The notes beneath the pieces are model-generated. The model saw only the letters and a list, made by a program, of their open reading frames with translations. It ran no database searches and had not been told where the DNA came from. The translations under genes and the position numbers were made by a program. From the NCBI RefSeq assembly GCF_046159715.1, contig NZ_JBJXCT010000008.1, forward strand, positions 28,031 to 92,030: a stretch of 64,000 bases of DNA. The letters run 5' to 3'. Positions 1 through 6,607 of the stretch are shown here, piece by piece. Within the stretch, counting starts at the first letter, position 1. Every line of letters starts with the position of its first letter. The DNA comes from Pampinifervens sp037481935. GTDB taxonomy: Bacteria; Aquificota; Aquificia; Aquificales; Aquificaceae.

Positions 1-857
1 TGTGTGAAGATAAAGTCAGCATAAGCCTCAAAGAGCTCTTCTGTAATCTCCTCTCCCTTTCTTGCGGGCAGACAGTGCATTACTTTCACATCGGGTCTTG
101 CGTAGGAGAGGAGCTGGGCGTTTACCTGATAAGGTCTTAGAGCCTGGAGCTTTTCCTCCTTTCTGTCCTGGTTCATACTCACCCACACGTCTGTGTAGAC
201 CACATGGGCATCCTTCACTGCTTCCATAGGATTGGTTGTCAGGTATATGCTTCCCCCTGTTATCCTGCAGAGGTCTTCACCAGCCTGATAGTATAGACTG
301 CTGGGCTCATAACCCTCAGGCGTTGCCACGAAGAGTTTCAGACCAAAAAGTCCTGCACCCACCAGCCATGTGTTGCATACGTTGTTTCCATCTCCCACGT
401 AGGCTATCTTTATACTCTGCATGTCTTCCCCAAAGGTCTCATAAAGGGTAAATATATCACTCAGTATCTGGCAGGGATGTGCCATGTCTGTGAGGGCATT
501 TATGACGGGCACCTCTGAATGTCTGGCAAACTCCTCCAGCTTTTTGTGAGAGTCAGTCCTTATCACAACTCCATCCAGATACCTTGAAAGGGTTCTTGCA
601 GTATCCCTCAGGTCCTCACCCCTTGAAACCTGAAGGCTCTCCTCATGGAGGAATATGGAGTTTCCACCAAGCTGTGCTATGGCTACTTCAAAGGAGACCC
701 TGGTCCTTGTAGAGGGCTTAGTAAAGTAGAGGGCTATGTTCCTTCCCTGGAGATATTTTTCTCTGTCAAACCCCCTCTTTATGTTAAGAGCATCCTGAAG
801 TATGCTCCACCCTTCCTCAGGACTTATCTCCCAGAGGTCCACAAAGTTCCTTTTCAT
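1..857 (-). CDS. argF: ornithine carbamoyltransferase, C-terminus beyond window
   Basis: This enzyme joins carbamoyl phosphate and ornithine to give citrulline in arginine biosynthesis, in the cytoplasm. The reading frame is open from an ATG at 857 to the window edge, about 285 codons. It shows the carbamoyl-phosphate loop STRTR near residue 49, the HPCQ motif near residue 127 and HCLPARKGEE near the end, the last being typical of ornithine rather than aspartate transferases. A GGTGAG ribosome site overlaps the stop codon of the upstream transglycosylase gene, so the two are translationally coupled. Roughly the last 15-20 residues lie outside the window. Identity is secure from these motifs. 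Confidence 0.95.
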   Translation of the reverse strand, partial: MKRNFVDLWEISPEEGWSILQDALNIKRGFDREKYLQGRNIALYFTKPSTRTRVSFEVAIAQLGGNSIFLHEESLQVSRGEDLRDTARTLSRYLDGVVIRTDSHKKLEEFARHSEVPVINALTDMAHPCQILSDIFTLYETFGEDMQSIKIAYVGDGNNVCNTWLVGAGLFGLKLFVATPEGYEPSSLYYQAGEDLCRITGGSIYLTTNPMEAVKDAHVVYTDVWVSMNQDRKEEKLQALRPYQVNAQLLSYARPDVKVMHCLPARKGEEITEELFEAYADFIFT

Positions 858-862
858 CTCAC

Positions 863-1282
863 CTATTTTAACATAGTGTAGTATTTTTTGTAATTCCTGA
901 AAACCCTCTCCACATAGGCACCGTGCCCCTTCGCCTTGCTTCCCTTGTTGTAGCAGTCCACTGCTAGGGAGATGTTGGAATGGATATCCATACACCTTCT
1001 TAGCACCATGGCACCGAAGTGAATGTTGTAGCAGGGTTCAAAAATCCACTCTCTGGGTATCCTGTATCTCTCAAGCCAGAAGGAGTTTATCTGCATGATG
1101 CCGTAATCTCTCGTCCCGTTTGTGTTTACATTTATAGCCCTCGGATTGAAGTTGCTCTCCGCACTGGCTATAGATATAAGAAGCACGGGGTCAAGGCCAT
1201 ACCTTTTGCCCGCATCAAAAAAGCAGTGGAAGAAGGCAAAGGAGCTGGAGGACAACAGAAGCAGAAAGACCAGAAGTAGCAT
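863..1282 (-). CDS. periplasmic lytic transglycosylase (SLT/lysozyme-like)
   Basis: A 139-residue protein with an N-terminal hydrophobic stretch (residues 1-16) that looks like a signal peptide, followed by one lytic-transglycosylase domain. The catalytic Glu lies in SAESNFNPRA, with the usual GIMQIN motif after it and a C-terminal YNKG segment. Family members cleave peptidoglycan glycan strands in the periplasm; small ones often serve envelope-spanning machines. The ATG at 1282 is chosen because the hydrophobic signal begins there, although the frame is open further upstream. No Shine-Dalgarno sequence precedes it; a TATGAT box ends 6 nt before the ATG, suggesting a leaderless message. It is first in an operon with argF. 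Confidence 0.85.
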   Translation of the reverse strand: MLLLVFLLLLSSSSFAFFHCFFDAGKRYGLDPVLLISIASAESNFNPRAINVNTNGTRDYGIMQINSFWLERYRIPREWIFEPCYNIHFGAMVLRRCMDIHSNISLAVDCYNKGSKAKGHGAYVERVFRNYKKYYTMLK

Positions 1283-1308
1283 ATAATAATCATACAATTT
1301 TGTGGAGG
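1282..1308. promoter_or_regulatory. divergent promoter region, transglycosylase / ccsB
   Basis: A short AT-rich interval separates the divergent genes. On the plus strand TATAAT (1282-1287) could serve as the -10 box for ccsB, followed by GGAGG at 1304-1308, 8 nt before the ATG. On the minus strand TATGAT sits 6 nt before the transglycosylase start. No good -35 boxes are visible, so the promoters are inferred from the -10 boxes alone. Confidence 0.4.
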
Positions 1309-1316
1309 TTAAAAAA

Positions 1317-2351
1317 ATGGAAAAAAACTGGAATGTGGGCACTGTTTACCTCAACGACAAAACGAGAATAATAGTAATGGGTATAACCGGAAGAGAAGCT
1401 TCTCAGGTGGTGGCGGAGTCTGAAGCCCTCTACCCGGGCTTTGTGGTGGCGGGCGTCACTCCCGGTAAGGGTGGCTCTGAGGTGGCGGGCAAGCCCGTAT
1501 ACAACACAGTAAGAGAGGCTCTGCATAGGCATCCGGAGATAAACACAGGCATAGTATACGTGCCGCCAGCTTCTGTCAAGGACGCAGTAATAGAGCTGGT
1601 TGATGCGGGCATAAGGGTCATATTCATAATTACCGAGCACGTGCCCATAAGGGATACGGTGTATTTCTACCACTACGCTAAGGAGAGGGGAACAATCATA
1701 GTGGGTCCCACATCCCTTGGTTGTATGATCCCTTGGGTTCCTGCAAGAATCGGAGCCATAGGTGGCAAAAACCCTTCCATAGCCTATGAGAAGGGTGGTC
1801 TTGTGATACTCTCAAAATCCGGAGGTCTGACCACAACCACTGCCGAGATGTTCAAGCGCAGGGGATGGGGAGTTTACATGGCTCTTGCTCTGGGTGGAGA
1901 TGTCATATCCTGCACCACCTTTGCGGACGCCCTTGAGAACATAGCGGATGACCCCAACGTTAAAGGTGTAATAATTCAGGGTGAGGTGGGAGGTTCCTAC
2001 GAGGAGCAGGCGGCAGAGACCATACTGAGGCTCTGGAAAGAGGGCAGGTGGAACAAGCCCGTCGCAGCCTTTGTGGCAGGGAGGTTTCAGGAAAAGCTGG
2101 AAGGTGTTTCCTTTGGACACGCAGGTGCCATAGTGGAAAGGGGCAAGGGCAAGGCTACTGATAAGATAAGGGCTTTCAACGAGGTGGGCAAGATAACAGG
2201 GCTTGTAAAGGTGGCGGAGTTCTACCACGACCTTGTGCACTGCATAGAGGAGCTGGGGGTTCCCAGAGACTTTGAGGACACAACGCCAGAGGGAAGGGTA
2301 AAGCCACTGTATTCTACCATTGATGAGGAAACATGTCAGTTTAGAGGGTGA
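1317..2351 (+). CDS. ccsB: citryl-CoA synthetase small subunit (SucD-like)
   Basis: A 344-residue relative of the succinyl-CoA synthetase alpha subunit. It has an N-terminal CoA-binding Rossmann region with GITGREA near residue 21, and the FGHAGAI motif near residue 264 that carries the phosphorylated His. Ordinary SucD proteins are about 290-305 residues; the longer C-terminus fits the CcsB subunit known from Hydrogenobacter thermophilus, which with CcsA makes citryl-CoA from citrate, CoA and ATP in the first half of two-step citrate cleavage. The ATG at 1317 is chosen because GGAGG lies 8 nt upstream. The CcsA partner is not adjacent. Calling it CcsB rather than a SucD paralogue rests on length and on the reductive-TCA genes nearby. 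Confidence 0.75.
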   Translation: MEKNWNVGTVYLNDKTRIIVMGITGREASQVVAESEALYPGFVVAGVTPGKGGSEVAGKPVYNTVREALHRHPEINTGIVYVPPASVKDAVIELVDAGIRVIFIITEHVPIRDTVYFYHYAKERGTIIVGPTSLGCMIPWVPARIGAIGGKNPSIAYEKGGLVILSKSGGLTTTTAEMFKRRGWGVYMALALGGDVISCTTFADALENIADDPNVKGVIIQGEVGGSYEEQAAETILRLWKEGRWNKPVAAFVAGRFQEKLEGVSFGHAGAIVERGKGKATDKIRAFNEVGKITGLVKVAEFYHDLVHCIEELGVPRDFEDTTPEGRVKPLYSTIDEETCQFRG

Positions 2352-2355
2352 GTCC

Positions 2356-2407
2356 TTCGTGAAATTTTCGTGAAGGGGATTGCCTAGACTCCAACCTCCA
2401 TTAGATT
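2356..2407 (+). promoter_or_regulatory. direct repeat TTCGTGAA x2 and possible promoter
   Basis: Two exact copies of TTCGTGAA (2356-2363 and 2367-2374) are spaced by 11 bp, one helical turn. They are followed by TTGCCT (2380-2385), a 16-bp spacer and TAGATT (2402-2407), which could be -35 and -10 boxes for the secreted-protein gene. The repeats would then sit just upstream of -35, a usual place for an activator. Confidence 0.3.
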
Positions 2408-2427
2408 AAACTTTAGGAGGTGTAACC

Positions 2428-3297
2428 ATGAGAAAGTTATTTTACGCATTAGTTATGGTATTAGCCTATGTATTTGGGGGTGCTGTTTATGCTGCATCTG
2501 TTGAGCCCATAGTTGTGCCAGACTGGAAATCTGGTAACGCAGGCTTTGAGTGTCAGCAGGCAACCGCATATACTGGTATACCTTACGTGTATTCATATAA
2601 GATTGACCCTCCAGCTAACGGCACATACACTGCTACTTTTCCCGACAGTCATTCAAACAACATAACCATTTCCAACTATAGCGGAACAGGTTTTGACTGG
2701 TCTGCCTCTCCAAACTCAATAGGCGCAGTTATAGTAAAGGGTGGTACTTATGCAAACATCTACAAATATGACCCGCAAGTATTCTATGACACAAACCTCA
2801 TGTCTCCTATAAATCCGAGAACTGGCAGACCCTTTGAAATAAGCCACATAACCTTTTGCTGGAACCCTATGCCAAGAGCCTGCTATCAGATAGAAACAGC
2901 CTGGGCTCAGGGGACAAGGTACGTTACAAAAGGCAACTGGGCAATGTATGTATACTATACTGGTGGAACTCAGACATACAATCTCCTTGCAGCACAGACC
3001 ATTAACGTGGGGACTGTAACCATATCACCCTCAGCTTCTGCGGGTTATGTGGACATAAGGATACAGCTCAACGCTGGTGTCTATTTTGCCTATGGTGATG
3101 AGTATGGTGGTCTATGGAATGAAAGCCTCCACATACAAGGCTATAGCACCACTCCTCCCGCAAGAAACCCAGCTCCGGGTCAGTTTGAGTTCAAATACAA
3201 CGCAACAGGCCAGTCCTGGACTGCGACAGTACCTTACTATCCATACTACGGCATACACTTGAAGGTGGCAATACAGATACCCTGCCCCATGCCCTGA
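2428..3297 (+). CDS. secreted protein of unknown function
   Basis: A 289-residue protein with a clear signal peptide (residues 1-22, hydrophobic core ending AVYAA) and a mature part rich in Tyr, Thr, Asn and Pro, as in a beta-rich extracellular or surface protein. Three Cys residues occur in the mature chain (near residues 42, 142 and 151) and one in a PCPMP tail. An AGGAGGTG ribosome site lies 6 nt before the ATG. I recognise no family. It stands alone between ccsB and a convergent lipoprotein gene, with a hairpin after its stop. Fold and role are unknown; a surface or adhesive role is a guess from composition only. Confidence 0.75.
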   Translation: MRKLFYALVMVLAYVFGGAVYAASVEPIVVPDWKSGNAGFECQQATAYTGIPYVYSYKIDPPANGTYTATFPDSHSNNITISNYSGTGFDWSASPNSIGAVIVKGGTYANIYKYDPQVFYDTNLMSPINPRTGRPFEISHITFCWNPMPRACYQIETAWAQGTRYVTKGNWAMYVYYTGGTQTYNLLAAQTINVGTVTISPSASAGYVDIRIQLNAGVYFAYGDEYGGLWNESLHIQGYSTTPPARNPAPGQFEFKYNATGQSWTATVPYYPYYGIHLKVAIQIPCPMP

Positions 3298-3311
3298 AAT
3301 ATCTAGTCGAG

Positions 3312-3328
3312 CCCGCCGTTGAGGCGGG
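3312..3328. terminator. shared hairpin between convergent genes
   Basis: CCCGCC (3312-3317), a five-base loop and GGCGGG (3323-3328) form a perfect GC stem between the stop of the secreted-protein gene and the stop of the opposing lipoprotein gene. The plus-strand downstream run (TCCTTTC) is only moderately T-rich, so it is a plausible but weak bidirectional terminator. Confidence 0.6.
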
Positions 3329-3333
3329 TCCTT

Positions 3334-4170
3334 TCATCTTACACAGAGTCTTTGAGGTGCGGATGAAATATCAGAAGCTATCAGGGAGGTGTAAGCTGAA
3401 GGATCCTGACGCACCCTGACCATATAACACATGTCTCTCTGTAGGTGCTGCAAACACTGCTGTCCGGAGTAAAAGGTATGGTTTATACTGCAGGTAGTGC
3501 TCTGATTTAAGCTAACTGTATAAGTGCGACTCATCCAGGAACCTGTAAAACTGTCATTTCCCATGCTATTGACCGTCAGAAAAAGAACAAAACCCCTATT
3601 ACCCACCTCCGCAGGAGTGAGGGGTTTCATAAGAAGGTCAGTAACAGTCCATGGACTTGTATTCTGATTTATCTGAAATTGTTTGAGGTCAAAATCCACA
3701 GCAAACTTTCCCACTGAAAAAGGCTGAACTATGCCGTTAAACCTTATGTGGCATTTATTATCAGCGTGGCAGTAAACGGTGTTAGGTTTATTTGTCTGGC
3801 TTATTGAATTAAACTGTGCAGGGTTATTATCTACACTGAGATTCTTGTCAAGTATCACTTCAAGCCTGTTGTATGTGCCCTGTGGTATATCCCCTGTGTT
3901 CAGGTATTGCATGACGTTCTCAAGCCTCTTCAGGTCAATTTCCACGCCTTGCTGGTTTGTAAACAGGTTTATCTTGCTCTGGCATGCGTTGTCTGAGCAG
4001 AGGTTGATTTCATAAATCCTGACAATCACCGATTGATAGGTATTCTCCTGAGCGTCTGTAATGTAGAGGTCAGCTCTAATGGTGGGCGAACCTCCCCCAC
4101 CCCCACCACATGAGGATATAAGACTGTACGAAGCAAAGGAAACAAAAGCTTTCAGCCACAAACCTTTCAT
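3334..4170 (-). CDS. DUF4382-like lipoprotein
   Basis: A 278-residue protein. The N-terminus is a lipoprotein signal with ISSC at residues 18-21, followed by a six-glycine linker, so the mature protein should be lipid-anchored in the envelope. The region after it, with the pattern VIVRIYEINL..., DLKRL... and GTYNRLEVILD, resembles the DUF4382 domain found in bacterial lipoproteins, whose function is not known to me. Paired Cys residues suggest disulphides, which fits the ccdA and thioredoxin genes elsewhere in the window. GGAGG lies upstream of the ATG, and the frame of the small membrane protein ends 1 nt before it. It is last in the acn-mdh-fumA transcript. Confidence 0.7.
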   Translation of the reverse strand: MKGLWLKAFVSFASYSLISSCGGGGGGSPTIRADLYITDAQENTYQSVIVRIYEINLCSDNACQSKINLFTNQQGVEIDLKRLENVMQYLNTGDIPQGTYNRLEVILDKNLSVDNNPAQFNSISQTNKPNTVYCHADNKCHIRFNGIVQPFSVGKFAVDFDLKQFQINQNTSPWTVTDLLMKPLTPAEVGNRGFVLFLTVNSMGNDSFTGSWMSRTYTVSLNQSTTCSINHTFYSGQQCLQHLQRDMCYMVRVRQDPSAYTSLIASDISSAPQRLCVR

Positions 4171-4171
4171 T

Positions 4172-4317
4172 TTAACCCTCCTCTAATGAGTGTTTTAATC
4201 TACGCTCTAAATCTGAAATCTTTATGAAATCCTCCTCCTCAACATTCTGAAAGCCATCCCACTCAAAAAAAGCACGGTTATTAGACCTATAAAAGCCAGA
4301 ATAAGAATATACTTCAC
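4172..4317 (-). CDS. small membrane protein, frameshift at a T7 run
   Basis: A GTG overlapping the fumA stop codon (GTGA) opens a short frame with one hydrophobic helix, VKYILILAFIGLITVLF. As written this frame stops at 4222 after 31 residues. At a run of seven T (4265-4271, minus strand) a -1 shift moves into a second frame that continues EWDGFQNVEEEDFIKISDL and on to a stop at 4172, 1 nt before the lipoprotein ATG. The fused 48-residue product (membrane helix plus acidic tail) looks more natural than either frame alone. Either the assembly lacks one T, or slippage is used, or the gene is broken. No family is recognised. Confidence 0.5.
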
Positions 4318-5159
4318 AGCTCTATCTCTGCGTGCCTGCTTGCGTGGCACTGGATGTTGACTGCCACCGGTAGGGAGGCTATATGGCAGGGGTAGAGTTC
4401 CACCTTTACATCCACCGCAGTAACCGTTCCACCAAAGCCCATGGGTCCCCAGCCTATCTTATTAATCTCCTCTATGAGTTCCTCTTCTATCCTTCTTGCC
4501 ACCGGGTCTGAGCTCCTTTCTCCCACCGGTCTTAAAAGTGCCTTCTTTGCCAGAAGGGCACAGTATTCAAAAGTGCCCCCTATACCAATACCCACGGTGA
4601 AGGGTGGGCAGGCGTTGGGTCCCGCCAGTTTGACCGTCTCAAGAACAAACCTCTTTACGCCCTCCCAGCCGTCGGCGGGCTTTAGCATGGCGAGCCTTGA
4701 GGTGTTTTCCGAGCCTGCACCCTTTGGTGCAAAGGTGAGCTTTAGCCTGTCTCCCGGCACAACCCTGTAATGAATTACCGCAGGCGTGTTGTCCCTTGTG
4801 TTCTTCCTTTCAAAAACGGGGTCGTAGACCATGGAAGCCCTGAGATACCCCTCTGTGTAAGCCTTTCTTACTCCTTCGTTTATGGCGTCCTCAAGAGAGC
4901 CACCCACCACATGCACCTCCTGTCCAAGTTCTACAAAGACCACTGCCACACCCGTATCCTGACAGTAAGCTGCTTGCTCTTCCCTGGCAGCCCTTATGTT
5001 GAGGAGAATCTGCTGAAGGACCTCACGCCCCAGCTCAGACTCTTCCCTCCTGAGTGCGGACTGGTAGGCGAGCTCCACATCTTCAGGAAGCTCATAGTTT
5101 GCCTTTATGGCAATACGCCTGACAGCTTCAACTATCTGCTCATAGTGCACTTCTCGCAT
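4314..5159 (-). CDS. fumA: fumarate hydratase, alpha subunit (class I)
   Basis: A 281-residue protein matching the N-terminal (alpha, TtdA-like) half of class I iron-sulphur fumarases, with CQDTG near residue 65, the GAGSENTS region near residue 148, PNACPPF near residue 181 and a late Cys (YPCH). The enzyme interconverts fumarate and malate and would run toward fumarate in the reductive TCA cycle. Two-subunit fumarases need a beta subunit, which is not adjacent. The ATG lies 20 nt inside the mdh gene, behind GGAGG, so the two are translated as a unit. The family carries an oxygen-sensitive 4Fe-4S cluster. Confidence 0.92.
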   Translation of the reverse strand: MREVHYEQIVEAVRRIAIKANYELPEDVELAYQSALRREESELGREVLQQILLNIRAAREEQAAYCQDTGVAVVFVELGQEVHVVGGSLEDAINEGVRKAYTEGYLRASMVYDPVFERKNTRDNTPAVIHYRVVPGDRLKLTFAPKGAGSENTSRLAMLKPADGWEGVKRFVLETVKLAGPNACPPFTVGIGIGGTFEYCALLAKKALLRPVGERSSDPVARRIEEELIEEINKIGWGPMGFGGTVTAVDVKVELYPCHIASLPVAVNIQCHASRHAEIEL

Positions 5160-6144
5160 TTAAAAGCTCCTCCACGATTGCTATGTTCTTCCTTACGGAC
5201 TCCACAGACTTCTTCCACATATTACGCTCTTCCTCTATCATGGGTATTTTAATGATTTCTTCGGCTCCGTTGTTGCCAAGTTTTACTGGCACACCCACGC
5301 ACAGCCCCTCCGCCTCGTAATACTGCCCCACCTCACCATCAAGGTATACAGAACAGGGAAGGATTCTCTTGTTGTCGGTCACTATGGCTTCCACCATCTC
5401 CACTATGGATGCAGCGGGTGCGTGATAGGCAGATGTTCCCATAAGGTCCACTATCTCACCCCCGCCAAACTGTGTCCTTTTTATAAGTTCCTGAATCTTC
5501 TCCCTTGGAAGCATATCCTTTAAAGGTATTCCTCCCACGTTGGAGATGGATATAAGAGGAACCATCTCATCGCCGTGTCCGCCTATCACATAGGCGTTTA
5601 TATCCTGGGGTGATATTCTTATCTCCTTTGATATAAAGGTTTTGAAACGTGCAGAGTCAAGCACGCCAGCCATACCCATCACCCTGTTTTTCTCAAAGCC
5701 AAGTATTCTGTAGACGGCGTAGGTCATGAGGTCCACTGGGTTTGTGACCACGATAACTATGGCTTCTGGTGCATACTCCTTTATCTTGCTGGCTATAACA
5801 GAGAGGATGGATATGTTTCTGTCCAGGAGGTCCTCTCTGGACATGCCCGGACGCCTCGGAAAGCCTGCGGTTATCACCACAAGGTCGCTGTCTTTGAGAG
5901 CTTCATAGCCTTCACCTTCGGGGGAGACTGAATAGCCCTCCACTCTTCCATCTATGTTGAGAGCGGAAAGCATCTGCTGAATATCGAGTGCTTTACCCTT
6001 AACTGGTTCAATGACCTTTTCCCCATCCCTCTTTGGCAGGTCAAACATGCGCACGTCCACATGACCCCTCAGAGCCAGAAGACTGGCAGTGTGCTCCCCC
6101 ACATTCCCAGCACCTACAACAGAAACTACCTTACGCAGTTTCAT
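5140..6144 (-). CDS. mdh: malate dehydrogenase
   Basis: A 334-residue NAD(P)-dependent malate dehydrogenase of the LDH-like family. GAGNVG near residue 11 binds the dinucleotide; the RRPGMSR loop near residue 96 carries the Arg that selects malate; VTNPVD is near residue 133; the catalytic His is in IGGHGDEM near residue 190. In the reductive TCA cycle it reduces oxaloacetate to malate, directly upstream of the fumarase step encoded by the next gene. It sits between a coiled-coil membrane protein gene (10-nt gap) and fumA (overlap). The length is slightly above the usual 310-320 because of a short insert near residues 70-80. Confidence 0.95.
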   Translation of the reverse strand: MKLRKVVSVVGAGNVGEHTASLLALRGHVDVRMFDLPKRDGEKVIEPVKGKALDIQQMLSALNIDGRVEGYSVSPEGEGYEALKDSDLVVITAGFPRRPGMSREDLLDRNISILSVIASKIKEYAPEAIVIVVTNPVDLMTYAVYRILGFEKNRVMGMAGVLDSARFKTFISKEIRISPQDINAYVIGGHGDEMVPLISISNVGGIPLKDMLPREKIQELIKRTQFGGGEIVDLMGTSAYHAPAASIVEMVEAIVTDNKRILPCSVYLDGEVGQYYEAEGLCVGVPVKLGNNGAEEIIKIPMIEEERNMWKKSVESVRKNIAIVEELLNARSAL

Positions 6145-6154
6145 AGCCTACCTC

Positions 6155-6601
6155 CTACAAAAGGTTGTATTTTTTTAGAAGTTCAAAAAGTTCCCTGTCC
6201 CTCTCTGCCAGCTTTTTCAGTGCATCAATGAAAACCTTCTCCTTATCTTCAATTTTTCTAACTCTATCATCAAGAGGTTTAATAGCAGTCCTTCTGTCCC
6301 ATATGGCAAAGCCGATAGTGGCAACCGTTATAGTGGTAAAAACCCCACTGATTATCCACAGAAAGTTAAAAAGCATGTCTATTTTACGGTTTATCTCGTC
6401 TATTCTCTTGTTGGTTTCATCAAACCTTGTATCTACTCTCCTATTAGCTTCATCAAACCTTACATCAACGCTCTTACTCAGGGCTTTCAGCTCAGTTTCT
6501 ATTTGAATAAGCCTGTCCCTGTCTTCAAGAGTAAAAGGCACCTCTTTTGATTGCACCACCGACGCAAGGCAAATTGTCAAGGCAATAAACCACACCTTCA
6601 C
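6155..6601 (-). CDS. coiled-coil membrane protein
   Basis: A 148-residue protein with a putative signal or anchor (residues 1-18), a long heptad region with near-repeats RFDEANRRVDT and RFDETNKRIDE (residues 47-70), one transmembrane helix (about 82-104) and a charged cytoplasmic tail. Proteins of this layout are common in Aquificales; I know no function for them. It is wedged between acn and mdh in the TCA operon (6- and 10-nt gaps), so it is co-expressed with them, but its sequence does not suggest an enzyme. A scaffold or stress-sensing role is only a guess. Confidence 0.7.
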   Translation of the reverse strand: MKVWFIALTICLASVVQSKEVPFTLEDRDRLIQIETELKALSKSVDVRFDEANRRVDTRFDETNKRIDEINRKIDMLFNFLWIISGVFTTITVATIGFAIWDRRTAIKPLDDRVRKIEDKEKVFIDALKKLAERDRELFELLKKYNLL

Positions 6602-6607
6602 AGCAGG

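Noticed and set aside
1019..1279. Plus-strand frame opposite the transglycosylase gene.
   Set aside because: It is a shadow of a gene with clear catalytic motifs on the other strand.
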